From the NCBI RefSeq assembly GCF_003590945.1, contig NZ_QYUK01000011.1:3070909-3134908 (forward strand): a stretch of 64,000 nucleotides of DNA, read 5' to 3'. Positions 7,518 through 16,895 of this stretch are shown piece by piece. The stretch is from Oleomonas cavernae (GTDB lineage: Bacteria; Pseudomonadota; Alphaproteobacteria; Zavarziniales; Zavarziniaceae). Each line of letters begins with the position of its first letter. The stretch's first letter is position 1. The position numbers were made by a program, and so were the translations under genes. A model generated the notes under the pieces. It was given only the letters and a program-made list of their open reading frames with translations, made no database searches and was not told the origin of the DNA.

Positions 7518-10181
7518 TCACGCCCCCTGCTTGCGCAGGGCGAGCACGGCCGCCGCGATGAAGCCGATGCCGAACAGGGCGATCACGGCGATATTGGGCC
7601 ACAGCTCGGCAAACCCCAGCCCCTTGGCGAAGACCCCCACGGCGACCGGCTGGTACCAGGCGGCGGGGAAGGCCAGGCCCATCAGGCGTCCCCCGCCCAG
7701 AAGCGAGGACACGGGCACCATGAGACCCGAGAAATTCACCGCCGGAATGATCACGATGATGGCGGTGGCAAAGATCGCCGCGACCTGGCTGCGCACGAAG
7801 CTCGACACGAACAGGCCAAAGCCGGTGGTCGCAAAGACATAGGCGAGCGACGCCACCGCCAAGGTCACGAACGAGCCCTTGAGCGGCACGCCGAAGACGA
7901 ACAGGGTGAGCAGCACCAGCGTGAGGAAACTGACGAAGGCGATGGCGACATAGGGCAGTTGCTTGCCCAGCAGGAACTCGACCTTGGTCACCGGGGTCGA
8001 CTGGAAATTGGCGATCGAGCCGGTTTCCTTTTCCTTGACGACACCCAGCGCGGTCATGATCGCGGGGATGAGGACCAGCATCAGCATGATCACGCTGGGA
8101 ACGATGGCATTCGTGCTCTTGAAGGCCTGGTTGTAGCGAAAGCGCGTCTCGATGCCGACCGGGGAGGCTGTCGCCTCGGTGCCGGTGCGCCGCACCACCT
8201 CGTCGGCCAGATAGGCCTGCGCCAGGCCGGTGACATAGCCGCGCGTGGTCTCGGCCCGGAACGGCATGGCGCCGTCCAGCCAGACCCCGACTTCGGGCTG
8301 CAAGCCGCGCAGCAGGTCCTTGCCGAAACCAGGGGGGATTTCGATCGCCAGCTTCAACTCGCCGCTTTTCAGGCGGGTCTCGAGCTCTTGCGTCGAGGTG
8401 ATCGCCGGCTGTTCGTCGAAATAGCGCGAGCCCTGGAAACTCTCCAGCAACTGCCGGCTCTGTGCCGATTGATCCTGGTCGAAGGCGGCGAAGGTCAGGT
8501 GTTCGACGTCGAAGGAAATGCCGTAGCCGAAGGTCAGCAGCAGCAGGGCCGGCCCGAGCAGGGCGAAGGCGAGACGTGCGGGATCACGCAGGATCTCCAG
8601 CGTTTCGCGCGAGGCATAGGCCCACAGGCGGCGCGGATCGATCCGCCACGGCCGCGCCGCGCCCTTGGCATAGGCGGCGGGCGGCGGCGGCTCGCCGTCG
8701 CGGCCCATGCCGGCCTCCTCCAGCACGCCGATGAAGACCTCTTCCAGGCTGTCCCTGCCGCGCGCCGCCTTCAGTTCGGCCGGGCTGCCGACCGCCAGCA
8801 CCCTGCCCTCGTGCATCAGCGAGAGGCGATCGCAGCGTTCCGCTTCGTTCATGAAATGGGTCGAGAGGAAGATGGTCACCCCCTCCTCGCGCGACAGCTC
8901 GATCAGGGAGCGCCAGAAATTGTCGCGGGCGACCGGGTCGACGCCTGAGGTCGGCTCGTCCAGGATCAGCACCTCGGGGCGATGGATGACCGCAACGGCG
9001 AGCTGCAAGCGCTGGCGGATCCCCAGGGGCAGGCTCTCGGGCCGCCCGTCGGCGACCTCGGCCAGGTCGAAGCGGGCCAGCATTTCCGCCACCCGCGCGG
9101 CGATCCCGTCTGCCGGCAATTGGAACAACTGCGCGTGCAGCACCAGGTTCTGCCGCACCGTCAATTCGTTGTAGAGCGAGAAGGCCTGCGACATGTAGCC
9201 GACCCGCCGGCGGGTGGCCATGTCGCGCGCGTCGAGCGGCTGGCCGAACAGGCGCGCGGTCCCTTCGCTGGCCGGCAACAGGCCGGTCAGCATCTTCATG
9301 GTAGTGCTCTTGCCGCTGCCGTTCGACCCCAGGAAGCCGAAGATCTCCCCCTTGCCGATGCTGAAGCTGACATGATCCACGGCGGTGAAGGCGCCGAAGC
9401 GCCGCGTCAGACCTTCCGCCTCGATCGCCGGCACGCCGCCGTCCGGAACCCTTGGAACTATCGTCACCCCGGTGTCCGCGGTGCGCAGGTCCTGGGGCAG
9501 AAGGGCGACGAAGGTCCGCTCCAAGGTCGCCTCGCCGGCGGTGCGCTTCAAGTCGTCGGGGCTGCCGGTGGCGATGATCCGCCCGCCATGCATGGCGGCC
9601 AGCCAGTCGAAGCTCTCCGCCTCCTCCATATAGGCCGTGGCGACGAGCACGGTCATGCCGGGCCGGCGTGCGCGCATATGGGCGATCAGGTCCCAGAACT
9701 GCCGCCGCGACAAAGGATCGATGCCGGTCGTCGGCTCGTCGAGGATCAGGAGGTCGGGATCGTGGATCAGGGCGGCGCAGATGCCCAATTTCTGCTTCAT
9801 GCCGCCCGAGAGCTTGCCGGCCGGCCGATCCCGGAACGGCTCGAGGCCGGTGGCGGCCAGCAGCTCGCCGATGCGCGCCCGGCGCTCGGCGCCCCCTTGG
9901 CCGAACAGGCGGCCGAAGAAATCGAGGTTTTCCGTGACGCTCAACGTCGGGTACAGATTGCGGCCCAGGCCCTGCGGCATATAGGCGATGCGGGCGCCGA
10001 CCGCGCGGCGCGCCCGGCGGCGGCGGATGTCGCCATCCAGCACCGTGACCGCGCCGTGCTGCACCTTGGTTACACCGGCGACGATCGACAAGAGGGTCGA
10101 TTTGCCGACACCGTCGGGGCCGATGAGGCCGGCCATGCAGCCGGCCGGAATGGCGAGCCCGACCGCGTCGAGTGCCGTCAC
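7518..10181 (-). CDS. ABC transporter with two ATPase domains fused to a permease (RbbA/YhiH-like)
   Basis: The protein has two ABC ATPase domains (Walker A GPDGVGKST at about 22 and GSNGSGKST at about 290; signatures LSGGMKQ and LPLGIRQR) and a C-terminal ABC-2 permease (about 520-887), the layout of RbbA/YhiH. The in-frame start is GTG at 10181, but recognisable sequence (RLDGVAHRYGP) continues upstream in frame without a start codon. An ATG at 10231, overlapping the hlyD-like stop, is one frame off. A single missing C at 10223-10225 would join them, giving about 904 residues. It sits between the adaptor and YhhJ-like permease in one operon. Confidence 0.85.
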   Translation of the reverse strand: MTALDAVGLAIPAGCMAGLIGPDGVGKSTLLSIVAGVTKVQHGAVTVLDGDIRRRRARRAVGARIAYMPQGLGRNLYPTLSVTENLDFFGRLFGQGGAERRARIGELLAATGLEPFRDRPAGKLSGGMKQKLGICAALIHDPDLLILDEPTTGIDPLSRRQFWDLIAHMRARRPGMTVLVATAYMEEAESFDWLAAMHGGRIIATGSPDDLKRTAGEATLERTFVALLPQDLRTADTGVTIVPRVPDGGVPAIEAEGLTRRFGAFTAVDHVSFSIGKGEIFGFLGSNGSGKSTTMKMLTGLLPASEGTARLFGQPLDARDMATRRRVGYMSQAFSLYNELTVRQNLVLHAQLFQLPADGIAARVAEMLARFDLAEVADGRPESLPLGIRQRLQLAVAVIHRPEVLILDEPTSGVDPVARDNFWRSLIELSREEGVTIFLSTHFMNEAERCDRLSLMHEGRVLAVGSPAELKAARGRDSLEEVFIGVLEEAGMGRDGEPPPPAAYAKGAARPWRIDPRRLWAYASRETLEILRDPARLAFALLGPALLLLTFGYGISFDVEHLTFAAFDQDQSAQSRQLLESFQGSRYFDEQPAITSTQELETRLKSGELKLAIEIPPGFGKDLLRGLQPEVGVWLDGAMPFRAETTRGYVTGLAQAYLADEVVRRTGTEATASPVGIETRFRYNQAFKSTNAIVPSVIMLMLVLIPAIMTALGVVKEKETGSIANFQSTPVTKVEFLLGKQLPYVAIAFVSFLTLVLLTLFVFGVPLKGSFVTLAVASLAYVFATTGFGLFVSSFVRSQVAAIFATAIIVIIPAVNFSGLMVPVSSLLGGGRLMGLAFPAAWYQPVAVGVFAKGLGFAELWPNIAVIALFGIGFIAAAVLALRKQGA

Positions 10182-10227
10182 CGGGCCATAGCGATGGGCG
10201 ACGCCGTCGAGCCGGACAGCGACCCGG

Positions 10228-11247
10228 TCATTGCGGCAACTTCACAGCCAGTTCATCAGGCCAGGCCGTTGTGGCGCTGGTCCGGACATAGGCAACGCCG
10301 CGCACCCCCGCCTTTACCCGGGCCTCGAATTGCTTCAGCAAAGCCGGCGCGATGCGCAACTTGACGCGGAACATCAGCTTTTCGCGCTCGTCGGCGGTTT
10401 CGACGGACTTGGGCGTGAACTGCGCCTCGGCGGCGACGAACGAGACGGTGGCAGGCACCACATATTCGGGCGCCGGATCCAGGATGATCCGCGCCTCGTC
10501 CCCCATGGCGATCCGGCCGGCGACGCGGGCCGGCACGAAGATCGTCATATAAACGTCGGACAGGTCGAGCAGGGTCACGATGGGCGCCCCCGCCGCCGCC
10601 ACCTCGCCGGCCTGCACCAGCTTGTATTCGACCCGGCCGCGCCGCGGCGCCGTCAGCACCGCATCGTCGAGCAGCGAGTGGATGCGCGCGACATCGGCGC
10701 GCGCCGCGTCCGCCGTGGCCTGCGCCGCATCGAGGCCGGCGACAGCGGCGCTGCGCGCGGCTTGCGCGACGTTGAGCTGGCTGCGCCGCATATCGACCTG
10801 CTGCTGCGTGCCGTAACCCCGCGCGAACAGGGAGGCGGCGCGCTGAAATTCCTGCTGGGCGAGGGTGCGTTCGCTGTCGCGCTGGGTGATCGCCGCCTGG
10901 GCCTCGGCGATCATGTTTTCGGCACGGCGAACCTGCGCCTGCGCGCCGGCGAGCTGCGCCTGCAGGTCGCTCACCTCCATGCGGGCCACCACGGCCCCCG
11001 CCTCGACCGTCTGGCCCTCGTCGACCAGAACCTCGATCACCCGGCCGGCGAGTTTGGTGGCGACCAGCACCTGCTCCGCCTCGATGCGCCCGTTGGCCGT
11101 GGCAATGTCCGCCGGCAGCTTGTCGCCACCCAGTCTGTCCCACAGCGTGTTCAGCCGGTCGCCCAGGCTATCCTGATCCGCCGCCGCGGCCTGACCGGCA
11201 AGGGCCAGAAAAGCCGCGACAAGAAATGAGATGGGGCGACGGCGCAA
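10228..11247 (-). CDS. HlyD-family periplasmic adaptor (membrane fusion protein)
   Basis: This 339-residue exported protein has an N-terminal signal peptide (FLVAAFLALAGQAAA), a biotinyl-lipoyl-like hairpin (about 55-95), a long alpha-helical coiled coil (about 95-195) and a beta-barrel domain (about 200-330). It should link the inner-membrane ABC pair to an outer-membrane channel. It is first in the operon with the RbbA-like and YhhJ-like genes, and its TGA overlaps the likely ATG of the next gene. A weaker anaerobox lies about 90 bp upstream. Confidence 0.85.
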   Translation of the reverse strand: MRRRPISFLVAAFLALAGQAAAADQDSLGDRLNTLWDRLGGDKLPADIATANGRIEAEQVLVATKLAGRVIEVLVDEGQTVEAGAVVARMEVSDLQAQLAGAQAQVRRAENMIAEAQAAITQRDSERTLAQQEFQRAASLFARGYGTQQQVDMRRSQLNVAQAARSAAVAGLDAAQATADAARADVARIHSLLDDAVLTAPRRGRVEYKLVQAGEVAAAGAPIVTLLDLSDVYMTIFVPARVAGRIAMGDEARIILDPAPEYVVPATVSFVAAEAQFTPKSVETADEREKLMFRVKLRIAPALLKQFEARVKAGVRGVAYVRTSATTAWPDELAVKLPQ

Positions 11248-11333
11248 CGGCTTACTCCAACGGCACGAGATCGGGTCGCCGGCGTGTGGTGGCCGGCGAC
11301 CCGACTAGCTAGCGCTCTCCAGCCGCGGCCACT

Positions 11334-11347
11334 TTGATGCAGATCAT
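11334..11347 (-). promoter_or_regulatory. FNR/FixK-type box, one mismatch, upstream of the exporter operon
   Basis: TTGAT-GCAG-ATCAT differs from TTGAT-N4-ATCAA in the last base. It lies 87 bp upstream of the HlyD-like start; at -41.5 it predicts a start near 11299. It is weaker than the other three boxes, so support is moderate. Confidence 0.5.
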
Positions 11348-11386
11348 CTTGTGACTCACGGCAGCCATGCGGGTGGTTACGCGCCT

Positions 11387-12460
11387 CTAGGCGGACTCAA
11401 GCGCCGCCGCAGGCGCCCGGCCAGCCACCGGTTCGGCGAAGTCGAGGACCATGCGGCCCTCGATCGCCCCTGCCTTGAGCCTGGCGAAGATGGCGTTGAT
11501 GTCCTCGAGCGGTGCCTTGTGGATCTCGGCCCGCACCTTGCCGTCGGCCACGAAGGCGATGGCCTCGTCCAGGTCGCGGCGGGTGCCGACGATCGAGCCG
11601 CGCACGGTAATGCGCTTCAGCACTACCTCGAAGATCGGGGTCGGGAAATCGCCCGGCGGCAGGCCCACCAGGCTGACCGTGCCCTTGCGCCGGACAAGCT
11701 TCAGCGCCTGGGCGAAGGCCGGCGGCGAAACCGCCGTCACCAGCACGCCCTGGGCACCGCCGCCCGTCGCGGCCAGGACCTCGGCCACGGCCTCGGGCGA
11801 ACGGGCATCGATGGCGATATCGGCGCCGGCCGCCCGCGCCAGGGCCAGTTTCTCGGGCGCGATGTCGAGGGCCGCGACATGCAGCCCCATCGCCTTGGCA
11901 TACTGAATGGCAATGTGGCCCAGGCCGCCGACGCCCGAAATGGCCACCCATTCGCCGGGACGCGCCTCGGTCTCCTTCAAGCCTTTGTAGGTGGTGACGC
12001 CGGCGCACAGGATCGGCGCGATCTGGGCAAAGTCGATGCCGGCGGGCAGGCGGGCAGCGAAGGCGGCCGAGGCGATGACATATTCGGCAAAGCCGCCGTT
12101 GCAGCTATAGCCGGTGTTGTGCTGATGCTCGCACAGCGTCTCCCAGCCGGTTTCGCAGTATTCGCAAGCCAGGCAAGCGTCGTGCAACCAGGCCACGCCC
12201 ACCGCATCGCCCAGCTTCAGCCCGGTCACATCGGGCCCCAGCGCCGCGACGATGCCCGCGACCTCGTGGCCGGGAATGAAGGGCGGGGTGGGTTTCACCG
12301 GCCAGTCGCCCTCGGCGGCATGCAGGTCGGTATGACAGACGCCGCAGGCCATCACCTTGACCAGCACTTCGCCGGGGCCTGGCACCGGGATCGGCACCTG
12401 CTCGATCACCAGGGGCTTGCCCAGGGCCGTCACCACCGCGGCCCGCATCGTTTTCGCCAT
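11387..12460 (-). CDS. Zinc-dependent alcohol dehydrogenase (AdhP-like)
   Basis: This medium-chain dehydrogenase of about 357 residues oxidises or reduces alcohols and aldehydes with NAD(H). It has the catalytic zinc signature ACGVCHTDLHAAEGDWP with GHEVAGIV, the structural-zinc cysteines in CLACEYCETGWETLC and the Rossmann motif GVGGLGHIA. I start it at ATG 12460 because GAGGAG lies just upstream; an earlier frame start lacks a ribosome site. An FNR/FixK-type box sits 57 bp ahead, so it is likely a low-oxygen fermentative dehydrogenase. Confidence 0.9.
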   Translation of the reverse strand: MAKTMRAAVVTALGKPLVIEQVPIPVPGPGEVLVKVMACGVCHTDLHAAEGDWPVKPTPPFIPGHEVAGIVAALGPDVTGLKLGDAVGVAWLHDACLACEYCETGWETLCEHQHNTGYSCNGGFAEYVIASAAFAARLPAGIDFAQIAPILCAGVTTYKGLKETEARPGEWVAISGVGGLGHIAIQYAKAMGLHVAALDIAPEKLALARAAGADIAIDARSPEAVAEVLAATGGGAQGVLVTAVSPPAFAQALKLVRRKGTVSLVGLPPGDFPTPIFEVVLKRITVRGSIVGTRRDLDEAIAFVADGKVRAEIHKAPLEDINAIFARLKAGAIEGRMVLDFAEPVAGRAPAAALESA

Positions 12461-12516
12461 GACGCCTACTCCTCGTTTCGAGTGAGGGCAGGCTAGGCGC
12501 ATGGCCGACAGGCGCC

Positions 12517-12530
12517 TTGACCGAGATCAA
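12517..12530 (-). promoter_or_regulatory. FNR/FixK-type box upstream of the alcohol dehydrogenase
   Basis: TTGAC-CGAG-ATCAA matches the consensus with one change and, at -41.5, predicts a start near 12482, 22 bp before the ATG. It overlaps the stop codon of the upstream kinase gene (12527-12529), so operator and coding sequence share bases. Confidence 0.75.
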
Positions 12531-14073
12531 CCCGGCGTTGCCGGGCCCGGTTGGCAGATGACCCGGCGAACCGTGGCACAGACCGCCTCGCGGTCGGCAT
12601 CGGTCTTGACCCGGGGCCAGTCGATCGCCGCCGGCGACCGGCGAAGCTGCTCCATGATGACCTCAGGCGTGGCATCCGACGGGTCGCCCCTGCGGGTGCT
12701 CACCCGTTGGACCAGTACCTCCGGCTGGGCGTCGAGCCACAGGCCGTCGAACGCAACGGCTGCATCGGCGGCGACCCTGGCGATGCTGGTCCGCTCCGCC
12801 AGGTGCTCGAACACGGCGTCGGCGACGGCGCCGTGCCCCTGATGCAGGACCGCCGCCGCGGCCTCGCCGATGGCGCCATAGACGGTGACCGAGACTTCCG
12901 GCCGGTAGGCTTCCGCCGGCAGCCGGGTCTCGGGCGAGACACCGAACAGGTGTTTGCGGATGCGGTCGCTCGAGAGGATGCGCGCGCCCGGTGCCGGGCC
13001 GATTCCGGGCGCGATCGCCGCCGCCACCGTCGACTTGCCCGAACCCGACAGGCCGCCGACCGCGACAAGCCGGGCCGGACGCGGTTCGAGCAGGTCGAGC
13101 GCCAGGGCGAAATAGGCCCGTGCTTCCGCCGCCAGGCCGGTGGCCTCGTCGTCGTTCTCCGCCACCTGCCCGGCCGCTACCTGGGCGCGGATCGCCGCCC
13201 GGACCGCCATGAAGAAGGGCAGCAGGGCCAGCCCCTCCTGGTCGTCGACCTGGTCGAGATAGCGATTGAAGACGATGTTGGCGAGGTCGCCCAAGCCACG
13301 GTGCCACAGGTCCATGAGCAGGAAGGCCAGGTCGTAGAGCACGTCGACGGTGGCCAGCGCCTCGTCGAATTCCAGGCAGTCGAACAGGGTCGGCTCGTCG
13401 TCGATGAGGCAGATGTTGCGCAGGTGCAGGTCGCCATGGCAGCGCCGCACCAGGCCCGCCCCGGCGCGGGCGTCGAGGAGGGCCGCGTGGGCGTCGAGGG
13501 CCGCCTGCAGCGCCGTTGCGAGGCGCTCGCGCTCGGCCGCCGAGAACACCCCGGCCAGTTGCAGCGAACGCCGGTTGAGATCGAGCACGGTCGCCATGCG
13601 TGCCGCCCCGCCGCCGCCGTGATCGACGGTGGCGCTGGCGTGGAAAGCGGCGATCCGCCGGGCCAGCCTGGTCATCAGCGGGGCCGTCAGTTTGCCGGCC
13701 CGGGCCATCTGGTCGAACAGCCCGCTCTGCTCGAAGCGCGCCATCTCCAGCACGGCATCGACCAGCGCCCCCTCGCCGTCCAGGGCGAGTTTTCCGTTTC
13801 GCTCACGCGTGATCCGGTGAACCCCGCAGTAAAGCCCGGGGCGGTGCGCGCGTTCAGCGCAAGCTCCTGTTTGCAGGCGGCGAGCCGGCGCTCGGGCGTC
13901 GAGAAGTCGAGATAGGGCAGCGTCACCGCGCGCTTGAGCTTGAAGGCGCGCGTGCCGGCCAGCACGACGACCGAGATCAGGGTGACGACCATGCGCTGGT
14001 CGGCAGCACCGGCGCCGACGACACCTGGCGACTGCACGAACTCGATGGCCTCGTCCTGATTGTCGATCGGCAT
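12527..14073 (-). pseudogene. Aminoglycoside-phosphotransferase-like/AAA ATPase fusion, frameshifted
   Basis: This is a two-domain protein of about 515 residues: an N-terminal phosphotransferase-like domain with Brenner motif CHGDLHLRN and DCLEFDE, and a C-terminal P-loop kinase-like domain with GGLSGSGKST. The family is widespread and its substrate is not established; I do not infer antibiotic resistance. The N-terminus (MPIDNQDEAIEFVQSP) is read from ATG 14073, but from about 13834 the continuation (LYCGVHRITRERNGKLALDG) is in the next frame. One missing base in the stretch 13831-13837 explains this. An anaerobox lies 62 bp upstream, shared with the divergent universal stress gene. Confidence 0.75.
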
Positions 14074-14134
14074 GATCCGTCTCCGTCGGGCAAGCGCCTC
14101 GAGATCACCATGGGTCGCCCATTCGCCCCGGCCC

Positions 14135-14148
14135 TTGACCTGCATCAA
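14135..14148. promoter_or_regulatory. FNR/FixK-type box in a divergent promoter
   Basis: TTGAC-CTGC-ATCAA lies between the phosphotransferase/ATPase gene (start 14073, minus) and the universal stress protein gene (start 14218, plus). Its position 61 to 70 bp from each start would allow -41.5 activation in both directions (near 14100 and 14183). Confidence 0.75.
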
Positions 14149-14217
14149 CACGCCGCCGCACCAGCCGGGCATTGTTGAGTCAATGAATCCTAGACGAGCG
14201 CTGCCAGGGTGAACGCG

Positions 14218-15051
14218 ATGGCTTACAAGACGCTGATGGTACACGTGGATGAAGGCCCTGACGCGGCCGCCCGTGTCGAATTCGCCTGCACGCTTGCCGA
14301 TCGCTTCGACGCCGCCCTGATCGGCGTGGCCGCCTGCCCGATGAAAATGCCGCTGACCGATCCCTATACCACGGGCGGCATGGTCATCGATTTCCTGCAG
14401 CAGGAGCATGACCGAGCCGAGGCCTGCATCAAGCAGGCCGAGGAGATCTTCAACACCGCGGCCGCCGCGCACAAATGCCGGACCGAATGGCGCAGCGCCC
14501 TCCGCCTCCCCACCCCCGTGCTCGCCCACGAGAGCCGCGCCGCCGACCTGATCATCGTCGGCCGCGACCGCCCGCAGGACGGGCACCGCCAGGCCCTGGA
14601 GCCGGGCGATCTGATCATGAATGCCGGCCGGCCGGTTCTCGTCGTGCCGCCGGCGGCAGCGCCCGACACGGCCCCCTCGGGGGTGCTGATCGCCTGGAAG
14701 GAAAGCCGGGAGGCGCGCCGGGCCGTCGTCGATGCCCTGCCGCTATTGCAGATCGCCGCGAAAGTCACCGTGGCGGAGATCTGCGAAGACGACGAGATCG
14801 AGCAGTCCCAGCGCCGGCTGGGCGATGTGGCGGCGTTCCTTGGTCGTCACGGCGTCAATGCCGACCCCGTGGTCCTGCCGGCGCAGGCCGGGTCCGTGGC
14901 CGATCGCCTGATCGCCTTTGCCGGGCGGGAGCGCGCCGGCCTGGTCGTCATGGGCGGCTATGGCCACGCCCGCATGCGCGAATGGGTCTTCGGCGGGGCG
15001 ACGCGCGAGATGCTGGGCCACAGCCCGGTCTGCTGCCTGTTCAGCCACTGA
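14218..15051 (+). CDS. Universal stress protein, tandem UspA domains
   Basis: This protein of about 277 residues has two Usp domains (about 1-145 and 150-277). The second carries the ATP-binding pattern G-x2-G-x9-G in GGYGHARMREWVFGGAT; the first is more degenerate. I prefer ATG 14218 (MAYKTLMVHVD) to GTG 14209 because the fold starts there and AGGGTG precedes it. A strong anaerobox lies upstream. Usp genes are common members of FNR/FixK regulons, so it fits a low-oxygen survival role; the exact ligand is unknown. Confidence 0.85.
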   Translation: MAYKTLMVHVDEGPDAAARVEFACTLADRFDAALIGVAACPMKMPLTDPYTTGGMVIDFLQQEHDRAEACIKQAEEIFNTAAAAHKCRTEWRSALRLPTPVLAHESRAADLIIVGRDRPQDGHRQALEPGDLIMNAGRPVLVVPPAAAPDTAPSGVLIAWKESREARRAVVDALPLLQIAAKVTVAEICEDDEIEQSQRRLGDVAAFLGRHGVNADPVVLPAQAGSVADRLIAFAGRERAGLVVMGGYGHARMREWVFGGATREMLGHSPVCCLFSH

Positions 15052-15085
15052 CCCCGAGCACAAGCGACAGTTGGGATATCACGCC

Positions 15086-15466
15086 ATGACCACCCTGCCC
15101 GAAGGGTTCCACCACCTCCACCTGGAACTGGCCCGCGAATCGGGCCATCCCGACGGCGACAGCCATCACGGCTACGACATCGTCGCCCCGCTCACCCTCG
15201 ACGGCCATCTCGACCCGGTCGCCTGGCGTGCCGATCCCCACCTGTGCCACGTCAGGCGCTTCCGTCCCGACCGGGACGATGCCGTCGGCAAGCTGGCGCG
15301 GCGGCCGGGCGGCCAGTGGTATATCGACTACGGCCCGGGCAGCGCCGACGACGAGGCGGGCTTCCGCTTCAACGACGAACGCTTCGTTCCCGGCGAATAT
15401 GTGTCGATCCGCGAAGACGACGGCGAATTCCACGCCTTCAAGGTCGCCCTGGTGCGCCCGCTCTGA
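15086..15466 (+). CDS. Conserved hypothetical protein downstream of usp
   Basis: This predicts 126 residues with many acidic and histidine residues, no signal peptide and no membrane segment. The C-terminal part (FRFNDERFVPGEYVSIREDDGEFHAF) looks like a small beta-rich domain, but I do not recognise a characterised family. It follows the universal stress gene by 34 bp on the same strand and is probably co-expressed from the anaerobox promoter. Confidence 0.7.
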   Translation: MTTLPEGFHHLHLELARESGHPDGDSHHGYDIVAPLTLDGHLDPVAWRADPHLCHVRRFRPDRDDAVGKLARRPGGQWYIDYGPGSADDEAGFRFNDERFVPGEYVSIREDDGEFHAFKVALVRPL

Positions 15467-15567
15467 GCGCGCGTCTCCCTGAACGGTTTTCCGGCGATGT
15501 CAGCGGCCTGGGACAACGCTCTCGCCGCGTCTATGGTTGAGGGCGCCAGACAACGGAGAGCCATGTC

Positions 15568-16821
15568 GTGAAGATTGCCATCCTGGGAAGCGGCGTGATC
15601 GGCGTCACCTCGGCCTATTATCTCGCCGAGGCCGGCCATGAGGTGGTGGTGGTGGACCGCCAGCCGGGGCCTGCCCTGGAGACCAGCTTTGCCAATGCCG
15701 GCGAAGTCTCGCCTGGTTACGCCTCGCCCTGGGCCGGGCCGGGCGTGCCGCTCAAGGCGGTGAAATGGGTGACGATGCGGCACGGTCCCCTGGTGGTGCG
15801 GCCCAAGCTGAGCCCGGCCATGTGGATCTGGATTGCACAGATGCTGCGCAACTGCACCAGCGCCCGCTATGCCCTCAACAAGAGCCGCATGGTTAGGCTG
15901 GCCGAATACAGCCGTGACGTCCTACGGGCGCTCCGCGCCGAAACCGGCATCGCCTATGACGAGCGCACCCAGGGCACCTTGCAGTTGTTCCGCACCCAGG
16001 CCCAGGTCGACGGGGCGGCGGGCGATATTGCCGTGCTGAAGGACTACGGCGTGCCCTTCGAGGTGCTCGATCCGGCCGGCTGCACCGTTGCCGAACCGGC
16101 CCTGGCCGCCGTCCGCGAGAAGATCCGCGGCGGCCTCAGGCTGCCGGGCGACGAGACCGGCGATTGCCAGATGTTCACGACCCGCCTGGCCGGCCTCGCC
16201 GCCGCGCTGGGTGTCACCTTCCGCTACGGTGTCGACATCCAGGGCCTCACGACCGAGGGGGACCGCATCGCCGCGATCGCAACCGCCGGCGGGCCGGTTA
16301 CCGCGGACGCCTACGTCGTGGCCCTGGGCAGCTATTCGCCGCTGCTGCTCAAGCCGATCGGGCTGTCGCTGCCGGTCTATCCGGTGAAGGGCTATTCGAT
16401 CACCCTGCCCGTCACGCAGGCCGCCGCCGCGCCCGTGTCGACCGTGATGGACGAAACCTACAAGGTGGCGATCACCCGGCTGGGCGAGCGCATCCGCGTC
16501 GGCGGCACGGCGGAACTCAGCGGCTATGACCTCGCCCTGCGCAACGCCAGGCAGGCCACCCTGGTTCATTCCGCCAGCGACCTGTTCCCCCAGGGCGGCG
16601 ATTTCGCCCAGGCCAGTTTCTGGTGCGGCCTGCGCCCGATGACGCCCGACGGCACCCCGGTCATCGGCGCCACCAGGTATCGCAACCTACACCTCAACAC
16701 CGGCCACGGCACCCTGGGCTGGACCATGGCCTGCGGTTCCGGCCGGGTGCTCGCCGATCTGATCTCGGGCAAGACGCCGGACATCGACACCAGCGACTTA
16801 GGCATCGCGCGCTATCGGTGA
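15568..16821 (+). CDS. dadA: D-amino-acid dehydrogenase, small-subunit family (DadA-like)
   Basis: This 417-residue flavoprotein of the DAO family has an N-terminal FAD-binding [20 protein letters not shown] and the C-terminal [14 protein letters not shown] typical of DadA. It oxidatively deaminates D-amino acids to keto acids, passing electrons to the respiratory chain at the inner membrane. It starts with GTG. It stands alone; the AT-rich region after it belongs to the next gene's promoter, so no metabolic link to its neighbours is evident. Confidence 0.9.
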   Translation: MKIAILGSGVIGVTSAYYLAEAGHEVVVVDRQPGPALETSFANAGEVSPGYASPWAGPGVPLKAVKWVTMRHGPLVVRPKLSPAMWIWIAQMLRNCTSARYALNKSRMVRLAEYSRDVLRALRAETGIAYDERTQGTLQLFRTQAQVDGAAGDIAVLKDYGVPFEVLDPAGCTVAEPALAAVREKIRGGLRLPGDETGDCQMFTTRLAGLAAALGVTFRYGVDIQGLTTEGDRIAAIATAGGPVTADAYVVALGSYSPLLLKPIGLSLPVYPVKGYSITLPVTQAAAAPVSTVMDETYKVAITRLGERIRVGGTAELSGYDLALRNARQATLVHSASDLFPQGGDFAQASFWCGLRPMTPDGTPVIGATRYRNLHLNTGHGTLGWTMACGSGRVLADLISGKTPDIDTSDLGIARYR

Positions 16822-16839
16822 AGGCCAGCACCACCCCTT

Positions 16840-16895
16840 GCAGTTAATTATATTCTATGGGAGTAATATTTAGACGATAAGAATAGGAATGCTTG
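16840..16895 (+). promoter_or_regulatory. AT-rich promoter/operator region of the sulfatase gene
   Basis: The 55 bp before the sulfatase are conspicuously AT-rich in a GC-rich genome. They contain TATATTCT-ATGG-GAGTAATATT, an imperfect inverted repeat, and a further AAGAATAGG. The AGAATA-type half sites recur in other promoters of this cluster (19.7, 24.4, 24.5 and 26.0 kb), suggesting one regulator. Confidence 0.45.

Noticed and set aside
12527-14073. Antibiotic resistance by the aminoglycoside-phosphotransferase-like domain
   Set aside because: The domain is fused to a P-loop ATPase in a common housekeeping-type family; nothing indicates aminoglycoside specificity.
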